Below, piece after piece: positions 52,016 to 61,279 of a stretch of 64,000 nt of DNA. A program made the position numbers and the translations under genes. The notes beneath the pieces are model-generated. The model saw nothing but the letters and a program-made list of their open reading frames with translations, was not told the origin of the DNA and did no database searches. Source of the stretch: Microbacterium sp. MYb72 (lineage in GTDB: Bacteria > Actinomycetota > Actinomycetes > Actinomycetales > Microbacteriaceae); contig NZ_PCOT01000016.1 of assembly GCF_002979415.1 (NCBI RefSeq), positions 27,079 through 91,078 on the forward strand, given 5' to 3'. Within the stretch, counting starts at the first letter, position 1, and every line of letters begins with the position of its first letter.

Positions 52016-53001
52016 TGGCCGCCCGCATCCCGGCAGAGGAGCGACTGACGAACCTCGTCGTCGCCCTGATGGCGACGGACATCGGGCTCACCAAGCAGCA
52101 GATCCTCGACAACGTCTCCGGATACCGTCAGCGCGCGGATGCCGGTGCGCGGTCCGATGCCCTCGAGAAGATGTTCGAGCGCGACAAGGACGAGCTGCGC
52201 ACGCTCGGCGTACCGGTGGAGACGATCGGCGAAGCCGCTGACCCGAACGATCTGCGCGAGGCCCGCTATCGCATCCCGCAGGCGGAGTACGATCTCCCGA
52301 GCGACATCGAGTTCACTCCCGCCGAGCTCGCTGTCCTGCAGCTCGCCGGGAGCGTGTGGAGCGCGGAGTCCGTGTCGGGCGACGCCCAGGCCGGCGTGCG
52401 CAAGATCAGGGCGCTCGGCATCGACGGCGACGAGCCGATCATTGGATTCGCCCCGCGGATCACGGCCCGTGACGCCGCGTTCACGCCGCTGCAGGACGCC
52501 ATCGAGAAGAGCAGGGTCGTCTCGTTCGACTACCTCAAGCCCGGCGAGGACGCGCCCCGACGCCGCAGCATCCGTCCCCTCGCGCTCGTCGACTACGAGG
52601 CCAGGTGGCACGTCTTCGGCATCGACATCGACGCGGACGCCGATCGGATGTTCTTGCTCAGCCGGATCGTCGGCGCCGTCAAGCTCACGAACACATCCTT
52701 CGCCCCCGAGCTGCGTGAGGGTGCGGGGGAGCGGGCGCTGGCCGGTCTCGAAGAGGTCGCCGCGAGGAACTCTGCTCTGCTCGAGGTGACCCCCGGTACG
52801 GAGGCCTCCCTGAGACTGGGACGCCGCGCTCGTCCGGCGACCCAGGGCATCCGCGTGCCGTTCGTCGATCTGCACATCCTCGCCGATGAGCTCGCGTCCT
52901 ACGGCCCCGAGGTGCGCGTGGTCGAGCCGGCCGCGCTCCGCGACGCCGTCATCGCACGACTGCAGGCGGTCGTCGACGCCAACTCGGAGAAGAGCGCATG
53001 A
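52015..53001 (+). CDS. pafB: WYL-domain transcriptional activator PafB
   Basis: A 328-residue WYL-domain regulator. An N-terminal winged HTH (MAARIPAEERLTNLVVALMA, LTKQQILDNVSGYRQ) precedes the WYL domain (AIEKSRVVSFDYLKPGED, RSIRPLALVDYEARWHVFGI) and a WCX domain. PafB and PafC form the heterodimeric activator of the LexA-independent DNA-damage response in mycobacteria. ATG 52015 overlaps the previous stop; pafC starts 4 bp before its end. It was named for the proteasome locus, which is missing here. Confidence 0.9.
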   Translation: MAARIPAEERLTNLVVALMATDIGLTKQQILDNVSGYRQRADAGARSDALEKMFERDKDELRTLGVPVETIGEAADPNDLREARYRIPQAEYDLPSDIEFTPAELAVLQLAGSVWSAESVSGDAQAGVRKIRALGIDGDEPIIGFAPRITARDAAFTPLQDAIEKSRVVSFDYLKPGEDAPRRRSIRPLALVDYEARWHVFGIDIDADADRMFLLSRIVGAVKLTNTSFAPELREGAGERALAGLEEVAARNSALLEVTPGTEASLRLGRRARPATQGIRVPFVDLHILADELASYGPEVRVVEPAALRDAVIARLQAVVDANSEKSA

Positions 53002-53987
53002 ACGCCCAGCCGAAGCCTCTCCTCGCTGCGGAGCGCGTGCGTCTCTACCTCACACTCGTCCCCTACCTGCTGGAGCACGGTCAGGTGTCGCTCGACGAGG
53101 CGGCAGCCGAGTTCGGCGTGGGCCGCGACGAGATGCGCGCGATGGTCGAGAAGCTCACGGTGATCGGCCTGCCCGGGGACTCCGGGTACTGGCAGCAGCC
53201 GCAGGAGATGTTCGACATCAACTGGGATCTCCTCGACGACGAGGACATCATCGAGATCACCAACGACGTCGCACTCCGTCGCGTGCCGCGGTTCACCGCC
53301 CGCGAGGCCGCAGCACTGCTGGCGGGTCTGCAGATGGTCGCCGCCGTGCCGGCGGTGTCCGACACCGGCCTGGTGAAGGGGCTCATCTCCAAGCTCTCCC
53401 GCGGTGCGGCGGATGCTCCGGCCGAGGTCGTCGTGGCGCCGAGCGCGGTCGACGAGGTGCGCGAAGTCGTCGCCCGCGGTGTGCAGGACGGCGTGGCCGT
53501 CTCGTTCACCTACCAGGCGCCGGATGCCACCCCCACGACGCGCACGGTCGACCCCGTGCAGATCCTGATCACCAACGCGCAGTGGTACCTGCAGGGCTGG
53601 TGCCATCTGCGTCAGGCGATGCGCACGTTCCACCTCGACAGGGTGAGCGACCCGCACCTGACGGACATCCCGATCACGCACGGGGGAGATCACCTTCCCG
53701 AGGCCTTCTCCACGGCGGCGGACGAGGGAGAGGTGACCGTACGCGTGCCCGAGCGCGTCGCCCCGCTCCTCGGCGCGTTCCTGTCGGCCGACAACGTCGT
53801 CGCGGACGCCGGACTCGTCACCGCGCAGCTGCATCTCGCAGACCCGCGCAGCATCAAGAGACTCGCCGCGCGGTTCGGGGGAGCGCTCGAAGTGATCGAT
53901 CCGGGGGTCGCGCGCTGTGCGACCCGAGAGTGGGCCGCCGCAGGACTCGCGCTCTATCACCAACCTGCCGACGGCTTTGCCCGTTAG
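52998..53987 (+). CDS. pafC: WYL-domain transcriptional activator PafC
   Basis: A 329-residue partner of PafB with the same domain order: HTH (LLAAERVRLYLTLVPYLLEH, VSLDEAAAEFGVGRDEMRAM), WYL domain (VAVSFTYQAPDATPTTR, VDPVQILITNAQWYLQGWC) and WCX. The two overlap by ATGA and must be made together. The WYL pocket is thought to sense a single-stranded-DNA signal. Its TAG stop lies inside a TAGACT that may be the tatA -10. Confidence 0.9.
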   Translation: MNAQPKPLLAAERVRLYLTLVPYLLEHGQVSLDEAAAEFGVGRDEMRAMVEKLTVIGLPGDSGYWQQPQEMFDINWDLLDDEDIIEITNDVALRRVPRFTAREAAALLAGLQMVAAVPAVSDTGLVKGLISKLSRGAADAPAEVVVAPSAVDEVREVVARGVQDGVAVSFTYQAPDATPTTRTVDPVQILITNAQWYLQGWCHLRQAMRTFHLDRVSDPHLTDIPITHGGDHLPEAFSTAADEGEVTVRVPERVAPLLGAFLSADNVVADAGLVTAQLHLADPRSIKRLAARFGGALEVIDPGVARCATREWAAAGLALYHQPADGFAR

Positions 53988-53990
53988 ACT
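53985..53990 (+). promoter_or_regulatory. -10 for tatA overlapping pafC stop
   Basis: TAGACT begins with the pafC stop codon. It would give a leader of about 20 nt carrying AAGGAG (54007-54012) before ATG 54019. Confidence 0.45.
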
Positions 53991-54018
53991 CAGTTAACCC
54001 CGACTTAAGGAGTTCCCC

Positions 54019-54267
54019 ATGGCTGGCTTGACCGGTTGGCACCTGTTGGCACTTGTCGTCATCGTGCTGCTGTTGTTCGGGGCTGCAAAGCTCCCGGCAC
54101 TCGCGAAGAGCATGGGGCAGTCTGCCCGCGTCTTCAAGGGCGAGATGAAGGCCATGCGCGAGGAAGACGCGCCCGCGGGGCAGGCGGATTCCACTGAAGC
54201 GCCGAAGAACAGCGGCACGACGGCCTCCGACAGCGGCACTGTAGCCGGGCCCGATCGCGTCAGCTGA
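54019..54267 (+). CDS. tatA: Twin-arginine translocase subunit TatA
   Basis: An 82-residue Tat pore-forming subunit. One N-terminal helix (about 7-22) is followed by the FG motif (LLFGAAKLPALAKSMGQ), an amphipathic helix and an acidic, Ser/Thr-rich tail. It exports folded proteins together with TatC, whose gene begins 5 bp downstream. AAGGAG precedes ATG 54019. Confidence 0.95.
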   Translation: MAGLTGWHLLALVVIVLLLFGAAKLPALAKSMGQSARVFKGEMKAMREEDAPAGQADSTEAPKNSGTTASDSGTVAGPDRVS

Positions 54268-54272
54268 CCTTC

Positions 54273-55088
54273 GTGGCCGCCATCGAATCGGCCGCGCAGG
54301 CTGAGAGCGACGGGCGCGCCGAACGCCGCATGTCGCTCGGCGCGCATCTCGTTGAGCTGCGCAAGCGGTTGATCATCGCTGCCATCGCGCTGGTCCTCGG
54401 CATGGTGGTCGCGTTCCTCGTGACCGACCCCATCATCCATTTCATCACCGAGCCTGTACGCAAGATCGCCGAAGAGCGCGGCGACCAGATCGTGGCGCTG
54501 ACATTCTCCTCGGTGACCAGCCCGTTCGATCTCCGCATGCGGATCGCGTTCTCGATCGGGCTCTTCCTCTCTGCTCCCGTCTGGCTCTGGCAGATCTGGG
54601 CGTTCATCATGCCTGGGCTCACGAAGAAGGAGATCCGCTATACGGTCGGATTCGTCGGCGCGGCGATTCCGCTCTTCTTCGCCGGCTGCTACGTCGGCAC
54701 GCTCGTCGTCCCGCACGTGATCGAGCTGATGGCCGGGTTCACCCCTGAGGGCGGAAACAACCTCTACGAGGCGTCGACGTTCTACGACTTCGTGTTCAAG
54801 CTGATGATCGTCGTCGGCGTCTCCTTCGTCCTGCCGGTGTTCCTCGTGGCGTTGAACCTCGCCGGCGTGATGACCGGTCGGGACATCCTCAAAGGCTGGC
54901 GCATCGCGGTCCTGGTGGCCGCGGTCTTCGGCGCCCTCGCGACGCCGGCGGCCGACATCGTGAGCATGCTCATGCTGGCGGGGATCCTCGTGCTCCTGTA
55001 CTTCGCGGCGGCATTCGTCTCCGTCCTGTTCGACCGCCGCAAGCGCAAGCGCGACAAGGCGGCCGGTCTGCTGCCCGACGCCGCATGA
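54273..55088 (+). CDS. tatC: Twin-arginine translocase subunit TatC
   Basis: A 271-residue six-helix receptor for Tat signal peptides. The N-terminal signal-binding motif is MSLGAHLVELRKRLIIAAIA, and F-x-x-S-P-FxxR appears as SSVTSPFDLRMRI. PVWLWQIWAFIMPGLTKKE is the strongly conserved second loop and helix. GTG 54273 lacks a clear ribosome-binding site, so translation may depend on coupling with tatA; ATG 54330 is an alternative. It overlaps helY by 4 bp. Confidence 0.95.
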   Translation: MAAIESAAQAESDGRAERRMSLGAHLVELRKRLIIAAIALVLGMVVAFLVTDPIIHFITEPVRKIAEERGDQIVALTFSSVTSPFDLRMRIAFSIGLFLSAPVWLWQIWAFIMPGLTKKEIRYTVGFVGAAIPLFFAGCYVGTLVVPHVIELMAGFTPEGGNNLYEASTFYDFVFKLMIVVGVSFVLPVFLVALNLAGVMTGRDILKGWRIAVLVAAVFGALATPAADIVSMLMLAGILVLLYFAAAFVSVLFDRRKRKRDKAAGLLPDAA

Positions 55089-57550
55089 CGTCTCCTTCCG
55101 ACCGCTACGCCGCGGCACGCGACGCATCGGAGCATCCGGAGACCCGTGCGTTCGCAGCGAAGCAGCGCTTCGATCTCGATCCGTTCCAGGTCGCCGGATG
55201 CCATGCCCTGGAGCAGGGCCGCAGCGTGCTCGTCGCTGCGCCGACCGGGGCGGGGAAGACCATCGTGGGGGAGTTCGCCATCCACCTGGCGATGCAGACC
55301 CCCGGAGACAAGGCGTTCTACACGACGCCGATGAAGGCGCTGTCGAACCAGAAGTTCCGCGAGCTCGTCGATGTGTACGGCGCGGACCAGGTCGGCCTCC
55401 TCACCGGCGACACGAACATCAACGGCAACGCGCGCATCGTCGTCATGACGACCGAGGTGCTGCGCAACATGATCTACGCCGACTCACCCGCGCTGCGCGA
55501 CCTGCGCTACGTGATCATGGACGAGGTGCACTACCTCGCCGACCGATTCCGCGGTGCGGTGTGGGAAGAGGTGATCATCCACCTCCCTCAGCACGTCCGC
55601 CTCGTCTCCCTCAGCGCGACCGTGTCGAACGCCGAGGAGTTCGGCGACTGGCTCGACACCGTGCGCGGCGACACCGAGGTCATCGTGTCGGAGATCCGTC
55701 CGGTCCCTCTCGAGCAGCACGTCCTCGTGCGCGACGACCTGCTGCCGCTGTTCGATGAGCGGGCCGGCCTCGCCACGACCACGGTGAACCAGGAGCTCAT
55801 GCGCATCCGCTCCTTCACCGGCTCGAACTACGAGAACAACCGCCGCGCGCAGGCGTACAACAGCAACCGGCACGCCGGGCGGAACGCCCAGCGTCCGCAA
55901 CGCGGCGGGAGCCGACCCAACGCGCGGCGCATCGAGCGCATGGACCGGCCCGAGGTCGTGCACCTCTTGGATCGCGCGAACCTGCTTCCGGCGATCTTCT
56001 TCATCTTCAGTCGCGTCGGATGCGATGCCGCCGTGCAGCAGGTCCGCCGCTCCGGCGTGCGACTGACGACCACGGAGGAGCGCGCAGAGATCAGGGCTAT
56101 CGTCGAGGAGCGCACGCGGACCCTGCAGGACGAGGATCTCGGTGTGCTCGGCTACTGGGAGTGGCTGGACAACCTCGAACGCGGTGTCGCCGCTCACCAT
56201 GCCGGCCTGCTACCCGCGTTCAAGGAGGTCGTCGAGGAGCTCTTCCAGCGCAAGCTCGTCAGGGTCGTGTTCGCGACGGAGACGCTGGCGCTCGGCATCA
56301 ACATGCCGGCGCGCACGGTCGTGCTCGAGAAGATGGAGAAGTTCAACGGCGAGGCCCGTGTCGCCATCACGTCGGGCGAGTACACCCAGCTCACCGGTCG
56401 CGCCGGCCGACGGGGGATCGATGTCGAGGGCCATGCGGTCGTGCAGTGGACCGAGGGCATGGATCCGCAGGCTGTCGCTGCTCTCGCCTCGCGACGGACC
56501 TATCCGCTCAACTCCAGCTTCCGCCCGACGTACAACATGGCCGTCAACCTGATCGATCTGTTCGGGAAGACCCGCGCGCGCCAGATCCTGGAATCGTCGT
56601 TCGCGCAGTTCCAGGCGGATCGCTCGGTGGTCGGGCTGGCGAGACAGGTGCGCGAGGCCGAGGAGTCGCTGGCCGGGTACCAGAAGTCGATGGCCTGCGA
56701 TCACGGTGACTTCACCGAGTACGCCGCGATCCGCCGCGAACTCAGCGACCTCGAGAAGAAGAACCGTCAGGACTCCCACGCCCCGCGAGGCGCACGGGAG
56801 AAGCGGATGAAGCGCATCCAGTCCCTCCGCGGGCAGATGCAGCGGCACGGATGCCACAGGTGTCCTGATCGGGAGGCGCACGCGCGCTGGGCGGAGCGCT
56901 ACTGGAAGCTCAAGCGCCAGACCGACCGTATCCGCCGCCAGATCGAGACCCGCACGGGCACCGTCGCGCGCGTGTTCGACAGGGTCGTCGAGGTCCTCGA
57001 GACTCTCGACTACCTGACGGTCGACGCCGCGGGGGAGACGACGCTGACGGATGCCGGTCGGACGATGCGCCGCATCTACGGTGAGCGCGATCTCCTCGTC
57101 GCCGAGTCGCTCCGCCAGGGCCTGTGGTCGGGACTCGACGCCCCCTCACTCGCCGCCATGGCGTGCTGCCTCGTCTACGAACCCCGTCGCGACGAGGCGA
57201 ACTCGGGGGAGCGCGACCTCCCTCGGGGCGCCTTCCGGGTCGCCTACGAGAAGACGACCACGCTGTGGGCCGAGCTCGACGACCTGGAGAAGGACCACCA
57301 CCTTCCCGGCTCCGAGCCGCTGGCGCCGGGACTCGCCGGAGCGATGCACTCCTGGGCGCGCGGAGGGATGCTCGACCGCGTGCTGATCGACGCCGACATG
57401 GCCGCCGGTGACTTCGTGCGCTGGGCGAAGCAGACGATCGACCTGCTCGATCAGCTGTCGATCGTCGCAGAGGATGCCGCGCTCGCGCGCAACGCCCGCG
57501 CAGCCCTCGACGGCGTGCGCCGCGGCATCGTCGCATATTCGTCGATGTGA
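55085..57550 (+). CDS. helY: Ski2-like RNA/DNA helicase HelY
   Basis: An 821-residue SF2 helicase of the Ski2/Mtr4 group that sits next to tatC in actinobacteria. Motif I is AAPTGAGKTIVGEF (GAGKT 55-59), Ia TTPMKALSNQKFRE, II DEVHYLADRFRG, III LSATVSNAEEFGDW, IV IFFIFSRVGCDAAV, V ALGINMPARTVV and VI LTGRAGRRGID. The C-terminal half carries the helical DSHCT region and a short MQRHGCHRCPDR Cys motif. An RNA-decay or RNA-surveillance role is likely. Confidence 0.93.
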   Translation: MTSPSDRYAAARDASEHPETRAFAAKQRFDLDPFQVAGCHALEQGRSVLVAAPTGAGKTIVGEFAIHLAMQTPGDKAFYTTPMKALSNQKFRELVDVYGADQVGLLTGDTNINGNARIVVMTTEVLRNMIYADSPALRDLRYVIMDEVHYLADRFRGAVWEEVIIHLPQHVRLVSLSATVSNAEEFGDWLDTVRGDTEVIVSEIRPVPLEQHVLVRDDLLPLFDERAGLATTTVNQELMRIRSFTGSNYENNRRAQAYNSNRHAGRNAQRPQRGGSRPNARRIERMDRPEVVHLLDRANLLPAIFFIFSRVGCDAAVQQVRRSGVRLTTTEERAEIRAIVEERTRTLQDEDLGVLGYWEWLDNLERGVAAHHAGLLPAFKEVVEELFQRKLVRVVFATETLALGINMPARTVVLEKMEKFNGEARVAITSGEYTQLTGRAGRRGIDVEGHAVVQWTEGMDPQAVAALASRRTYPLNSSFRPTYNMAVNLIDLFGKTRARQILESSFAQFQADRSVVGLARQVREAEESLAGYQKSMACDHGDFTEYAAIRRELSDLEKKNRQDSHAPRGAREKRMKRIQSLRGQMQRHGCHRCPDREAHARWAERYWKLKRQTDRIRRQIETRTGTVARVFDRVVEVLETLDYLTVDAAGETTLTDAGRTMRRIYGERDLLVAESLRQGLWSGLDAPSLAAMACCLVYEPRRDEANSGERDLPRGAFRVAYEKTTTLWAELDDLEKDHHLPGSEPLAPGLAGAMHSWARGGMLDRVLIDADMAAGDFVRWAKQTIDLLDQLSIVAEDAALARNARAALDGVRRGIVAYSSM

Positions 57551-57559
57551 GAATAGGAC

Positions 57560-59101
57560 GTGATGTCCGATTCTCCGGCGCGGCCGCGCCCTCTGCTCCC
57601 GCTCTGGGCTGCTGTCCTCTCGGCGGCCGGTGCCGCGGTGCTCATGCACCTCTCGTATCCCGGGGCCGCGGTGTGGATCCTCGCCTTTCCCGCCACGGCG
57701 CTGCTGCTGCTCAGCGTGATCGGTCGGCGCGCGGGGGGAGCACTCCTTGTCGGTCTCGTATACGGCATCCTGTTCTTCGCGCTTCTCGTGTCCTGGACCT
57801 CGCGCTACCTCGGACCGATCCCCTGGGGCGCTCTCAGCGTCGTCGAGGGCGGTCTCACGGCCCTCGCGATCGTTCCGCTCGCCCTGGCCTACCGGTGGCT
57901 TCCTCAGGCGTTCTCCGGGCCCACCGCGCGCCTGGTTCTGCTGCCCTCCGTCGTCGCAGCGCTCTGGGTAGGGCGAGAGCTCTTCCTCGGTAACTGGCCG
58001 TACGGGGGTTTCCCCTGGGCGCGTCTCGGCATGAGTCAGGCCGAGAGCCCGCTGGCCCCCGTGAGCTCGTGGGTGGGAGTCAGCGGCCTCAGCTTCCTGA
58101 TGGTGCTTCTCGTCGCGATGCTCATCGAGGCGGTGAGGCTCCGGCTCTGGAACAGGCCGCTCCGTTTGGTCGTCCCCGCGGCGCTCGTGCTCGTGCTCCT
58201 GTTTACTCCGCTCTTCCCGACGGCCCCCAGCGGCTCGATGCGGATCGCCGCGGTGCAGGGAAACGGGCCCACCGGGTACTTCGACGACCGGGAGCCCTTT
58301 GCGGTGATCGACGCGCAGACCGCCGCCACCGAGCCGCTGTACGGCGAGGACGTCGACCTGCTCGTCTGGCCCGAGGGGTCTCTCGACGCCGATCCGTTCG
58401 AGTACGGCGCCCTCGCGCGAAGGATGTCCTACGTGAGCGCGCGCATCGGTGCACCTCTTCTCGCGAATGCCGCCACGGGGCGCGGCGATCTGTTCTACAA
58501 CACCTCCATGCTCTGGACGTCGGAGGGGAGCGCTGACCAGATCCACGACAAGCGCCATCCCGTGCCGTTCGGGGAGTACGTCCCTGACCGGGCCTTCTAC
58601 AACGCGATCGTCCCCGACCTGATCGGACTGATCGGTCGCGAATACACGCCGGGCACGAATCCGCCGATCGTCGACATCGACGGCGTCAAGGTGGGACTGG
58701 CGATCTGCTTCGACGTCATCTACGACGACCTGATCCACGAGGGCGTGCAGGACGGCGCACAGGTGCTCGTGTTCCAGACGAACAACGCCGACTTCCGGGG
58801 CACCGACGAGAACCTGCAGCAGCTCGCCTTCGCACGCATGAGGGCGATCGAGACGGGGCGCAGCGTGGTCAACGTCTCGACCGTCGGAACGAGCCAGATC
58901 ATCAGGGCCGACGGGTCGACGGTCACGAGCCTGGACGCGGATGAGGCCGGCGCGATGCTCGAGGATGTCGAGCTCCGCACCGGCCTCACTGGGGGAGTGG
59001 TCGTGGGCCCCTGGCTGCAGCAGCTGCTGCTCTGGGGCGGACTGGGCGCGCTCGTGGTCGGGTGGTGGCGCGCCCGGCGCTCTCAGGCGCCGATCTTCTG
59101 A
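57560..59101 (+). CDS. lnt: Apolipoprotein N-acyltransferase
   Basis: A 513-residue membrane enzyme that adds the third acyl chain to lipoproteins. Six to seven N-terminal helices precede a nitrilase-like domain with the catalytic triad E272 (LVWPEGSLD), K331 (HDKRHPVPFGEY) and C383 (AICFDVIYDD). A C-terminal helix anchors it. Substrates in this window would include the lipoproteins at 7912 and 51083. GTG 57560 and ATG 57563 are adjacent; either is possible after AGGA. The 3' end overlaps rbpA by 19 bp. Confidence 0.93.
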   Translation: MMSDSPARPRPLLPLWAAVLSAAGAAVLMHLSYPGAAVWILAFPATALLLLSVIGRRAGGALLVGLVYGILFFALLVSWTSRYLGPIPWGALSVVEGGLTALAIVPLALAYRWLPQAFSGPTARLVLLPSVVAALWVGRELFLGNWPYGGFPWARLGMSQAESPLAPVSSWVGVSGLSFLMVLLVAMLIEAVRLRLWNRPLRLVVPAALVLVLLFTPLFPTAPSGSMRIAAVQGNGPTGYFDDREPFAVIDAQTAATEPLYGEDVDLLVWPEGSLDADPFEYGALARRMSYVSARIGAPLLANAATGRGDLFYNTSMLWTSEGSADQIHDKRHPVPFGEYVPDRAFYNAIVPDLIGLIGREYTPGTNPPIVDIDGVKVGLAICFDVIYDDLIHEGVQDGAQVLVFQTNNADFRGTDENLQQLAFARMRAIETGRSVVNVSTVGTSQIIRADGSTVTSLDADEAGAMLEDVELRTGLTGGVVVGPWLQQLLLWGGLGALVVGWWRARRSQAPIF

Positions 59102-59466
59102 CGCGTCGGGTCTTCGCCGGCGCCGCGGCGGCCGCGGATGTACGCGAGACGCTCCTCGAGGAGCTCCTCGAGCTCTGCCCGCGTCCGTCGCTCCAGGAGC
59201 ATGTCCCAGTGCGTGCGCGCGGCCTTCTCATCGGTGGCCTCGAGCGTGACGGCCTGGCCGTCGACGTTCAGGCGGGCCTCCGCGCCGCAGGAGCGGCATT
59301 CCCAGGTCTGCGGCGGCTCTGCATCGGCCGCGAACATCAGGTTCGTCACGTGGCCGCAGGTGTCACAGGTGTAGGTGGTCTCACGGCGCTCCATGAAAAC
59401 GACGCCCTCTTCGCTCTGTAGGCTCTGGGCGCCGAGTCGGATGCCGCGTAGGCTGCGATCTGCCAT
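59083..59466 (-). CDS. rbpA: RNA polymerase-binding protein RbpA
   Basis: A 127-residue actinobacterial RbpA that binds the principal sigma factor and RNA polymerase and helps open promoters; it also affects rifampicin tolerance. MADRSLRGIRLGAQSLQSEE is the N-terminal tail, CDTCGH and CRSCGAEA form the zinc-like core domain, and RTHWDMLLERRTRAELEEL is the sigma-interacting domain. GAGAGGA precedes ATG 59466. It helps explain the TANNNT-dependent promoters seen throughout the window. Confidence 0.96.
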   Translation of the reverse strand: MADRSLRGIRLGAQSLQSEEGVVFMERRETTYTCDTCGHVTNLMFAADAEPPQTWECRSCGAEARLNVDGQAVTLEATDEKAARTHWDMLLERRTRAELEELLEERLAYIRGRRGAGEDPTRQKIGA

Positions 59467-59529
59467 TGTGTGGTCCTCTCGTCGCTGTCAGGTATAACGC
59501 TCCAGCCTGTGCGCTTCATCCGAGCGGAC

Positions 59530-59572
59530 GCCTTCTGCTCAGGATTCACAGCCGAATCCCAGCGCAGAAGGC
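59530..59572 (-). terminator. Two-stage hairpin after the GDPD gene
   Basis: Outer stem GCCTTCTGC/GCAGAAGGC (9 bp) encloses an inner stem GGATTC/GAATCC (6 bp). It starts at the GDPD stop codon and lies upstream of rbpA. Confidence 0.65.
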
Positions 59573-60348
59573 TATTCGGGCGCGAGAACCCGAAGCGCCA
59601 CGCCGGCGCGGTCCGAGACGACGCCGTCGGCGCCGAGGGCGACGATGCGGGTCATGTCATCGGGCTCGTTGATCGTCCATACGTGCACCTCCACGCCGTG
59701 GCGATGCGCCGCCCTGATCAGCGCCGGGCTCAACACCCTCAGACCGGCCTGCTTCTCCGGGATCTGCACGGCATCGATCTCCTGGAGGACCTTCGCGGGG
59801 GGGAGGCGGAGAGTCGACAGGGCGAGAAGCGACGCGATCGTGCCGCTGCCGGCCGACGTCGCCGGTCGGATGCTCGAGCCGGACCTGAGGACGGCCGCGA
59901 CGGCCCTGCGCCGACGGGCGTCCGAGAAGCTCGTGACGAGCACGCGATCGGCGTGAGGCGCGAGGATCGGTCCGAGCGGGTCGGCGGCGGCATCTGTCTT
60001 CACGTCGATGTTGAAGCGGATGCCCGGGAACGTGCTCAGCGCCTCTTCCACGGTCAGGAGACCGCCGTGGTCGGCGAAGAGCCGGCGCAACTCGCGGGTG
60101 GTCACGGTGGATATCGCACGATCGTCACCGGTGAGGCGCGTCAGGGTCGGGTCGTGGAACAGCACCACCTCACCGGACGCGGTGACGTGGCAGTCCGTCT
60201 CGATGTACTCCACCCCGGCGGCGTGGGCGGCGGCGAAGGCGGCGGCGGTGTTCTCCCAGACACCGGAGTCCTCGCCCGCCGCGGTGATGAGGCCGCGATG
60301 GGCGAGGACTCGGGGATGCCGTGCCTTCTCGAAGTACGGGTGGGTCAC
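59572..60348 (-). CDS. Glycerophosphodiester phosphodiesterase
   Basis: A 258-residue GDPD-family TIM barrel that hydrolyses glycerophosphodiesters to glycerol-3-phosphate and alcohol. The active-site motifs are RVLAHRGLI and YIETDCHVTASGEVVLFHDP (Glu/Asp metal ligands and catalytic His). There is no signal peptide, so it is cytoplasmic. It overlaps the SPFH gene by 4 bp and closes the NfeD-SPFH-GDPD operon. Confidence 0.92.
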   Translation of the reverse strand: MTHPYFEKARHPRVLAHRGLITAAGEDSGVWENTAAAFAAAHAAGVEYIETDCHVTASGEVVLFHDPTLTRLTGDDRAISTVTTRELRRLFADHGGLLTVEEALSTFPGIRFNIDVKTDAAADPLGPILAPHADRVLVTSFSDARRRRAVAAVLRSGSSIRPATSAGSGTIASLLALSTLRLPPAKVLQEIDAVQIPEKQAGLRVLSPALIRAAHRHGVEVHVWTINEPDDMTRIVALGADGVVSDRAGVALRVLAPE

Positions 60349-61271
60349 GCGCCCGGGAAGTTCGTCGGCGGCTGGCCGGGCTTGGGCGTGAACGCGCTGC
60401 CGATGCCCTTCAGGGCCTCGGTGAGCTCGCTCGGGATGATCCAGAGCTTGTTCGACTGGCCCTCGCTGATCTTCGGGAGCATCTGCAGGTACTGGTAGGC
60501 GAGGAGCTTGTCGTCCGGCTGCCCCTGGTGGATCGCCGTGAACACGTTCTGGATCGCCTCGGCCTCACCCTGTGCACGGAGCACGGCGGCCTGCTTGTCA
60601 CCCTCGGCCTGGAGGATCGCGGCCTGCCGCTGACCCTCGGCCTCGAGGATCTGCGACTGCTTGGAACCCTCGGCGGTCAGGATCGCGGCGCGACGGTCAC
60701 GCTCCGCGCGCATCTGCTTCTCCATCGAGTCCTGGATGGAGAGGGGCGGGTCGATCGCCTTCAGCTCGACGCGACCGACGCGGATGCCCCACTTGCCGGT
60801 GGCTTCGTCGAGGACGACGCGGAGCTGGCCGTTGATGTTGTCACGGCTGGTCAGCGCCTCCTCGAGGTTCAGGCCACCGACCACGTTGCGGAGCGTCGTG
60901 GTCGTGAGCTGCTCGACCGCGCCGAGGTAGTTCGCGATCTCATAGGTCGCGGCCCGGGCATCCGTCACCTGGAAGTACACGACCGTGTCGATCGAGACGA
61001 CCAGGTTGTCTTCGGTGATCACCGGCTGCGGAGGGAACGAGACGACCTGCTCGCGCATGTCGATGAGCGGACGGAGCCGGTCGATGAACGGAACCAGGAG
61101 GTTGAGGCCGGGCATGAGCGTCTTGTGATACTTGCCCAGTCGCTCCACGACGCCGGCCGTGGCTTGCGGGATGATGCGGATGGATCGAGCGAGGGTGACG
61201 ATCAGGAAGATGATCAGTGCGATGATCACGATCCAGAGGATCGCGGTCGGAATGAACGATGTGTCGTCCAC
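60345..61271 (-). CDS. SPFH/band-7 membrane scaffold protein
   Basis: A 308-residue stomatin/QmcA-type protein. The N-terminal helix (about 10-30) anchors it. The SPFH domain runs about 30-190, including GVVERLGKYHKTLMPGLN and LLVPFIDRLRPLIDMREQ. A coiled coil at about 195-260 is rich in AEGxxQ repeats (ILEAEGQRQAAILQAEGDK). Such proteins form ring-shaped assemblies that organise membrane proteases and lipids. GTG 61271 follows AGGAG. It is paired with NfeD, its usual partner. Confidence 0.92.
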   Translation of the reverse strand: MDDTSFIPTAILWIVIIALIIFLIVTLARSIRIIPQATAGVVERLGKYHKTLMPGLNLLVPFIDRLRPLIDMREQVVSFPPQPVITEDNLVVSIDTVVYFQVTDARAATYEIANYLGAVEQLTTTTLRNVVGGLNLEEALTSRDNINGQLRVVLDEATGKWGIRVGRVELKAIDPPLSIQDSMEKQMRAERDRRAAILTAEGSKQSQILEAEGQRQAAILQAEGDKQAAVLRAQGEAEAIQNVFTAIHQGQPDDKLLAYQYLQMLPKISEGQSNKLWIIPSELTEALKGIGSAFTPKPGQPPTNFPGA

Positions 61272-61279
61272 GGAGGCTC

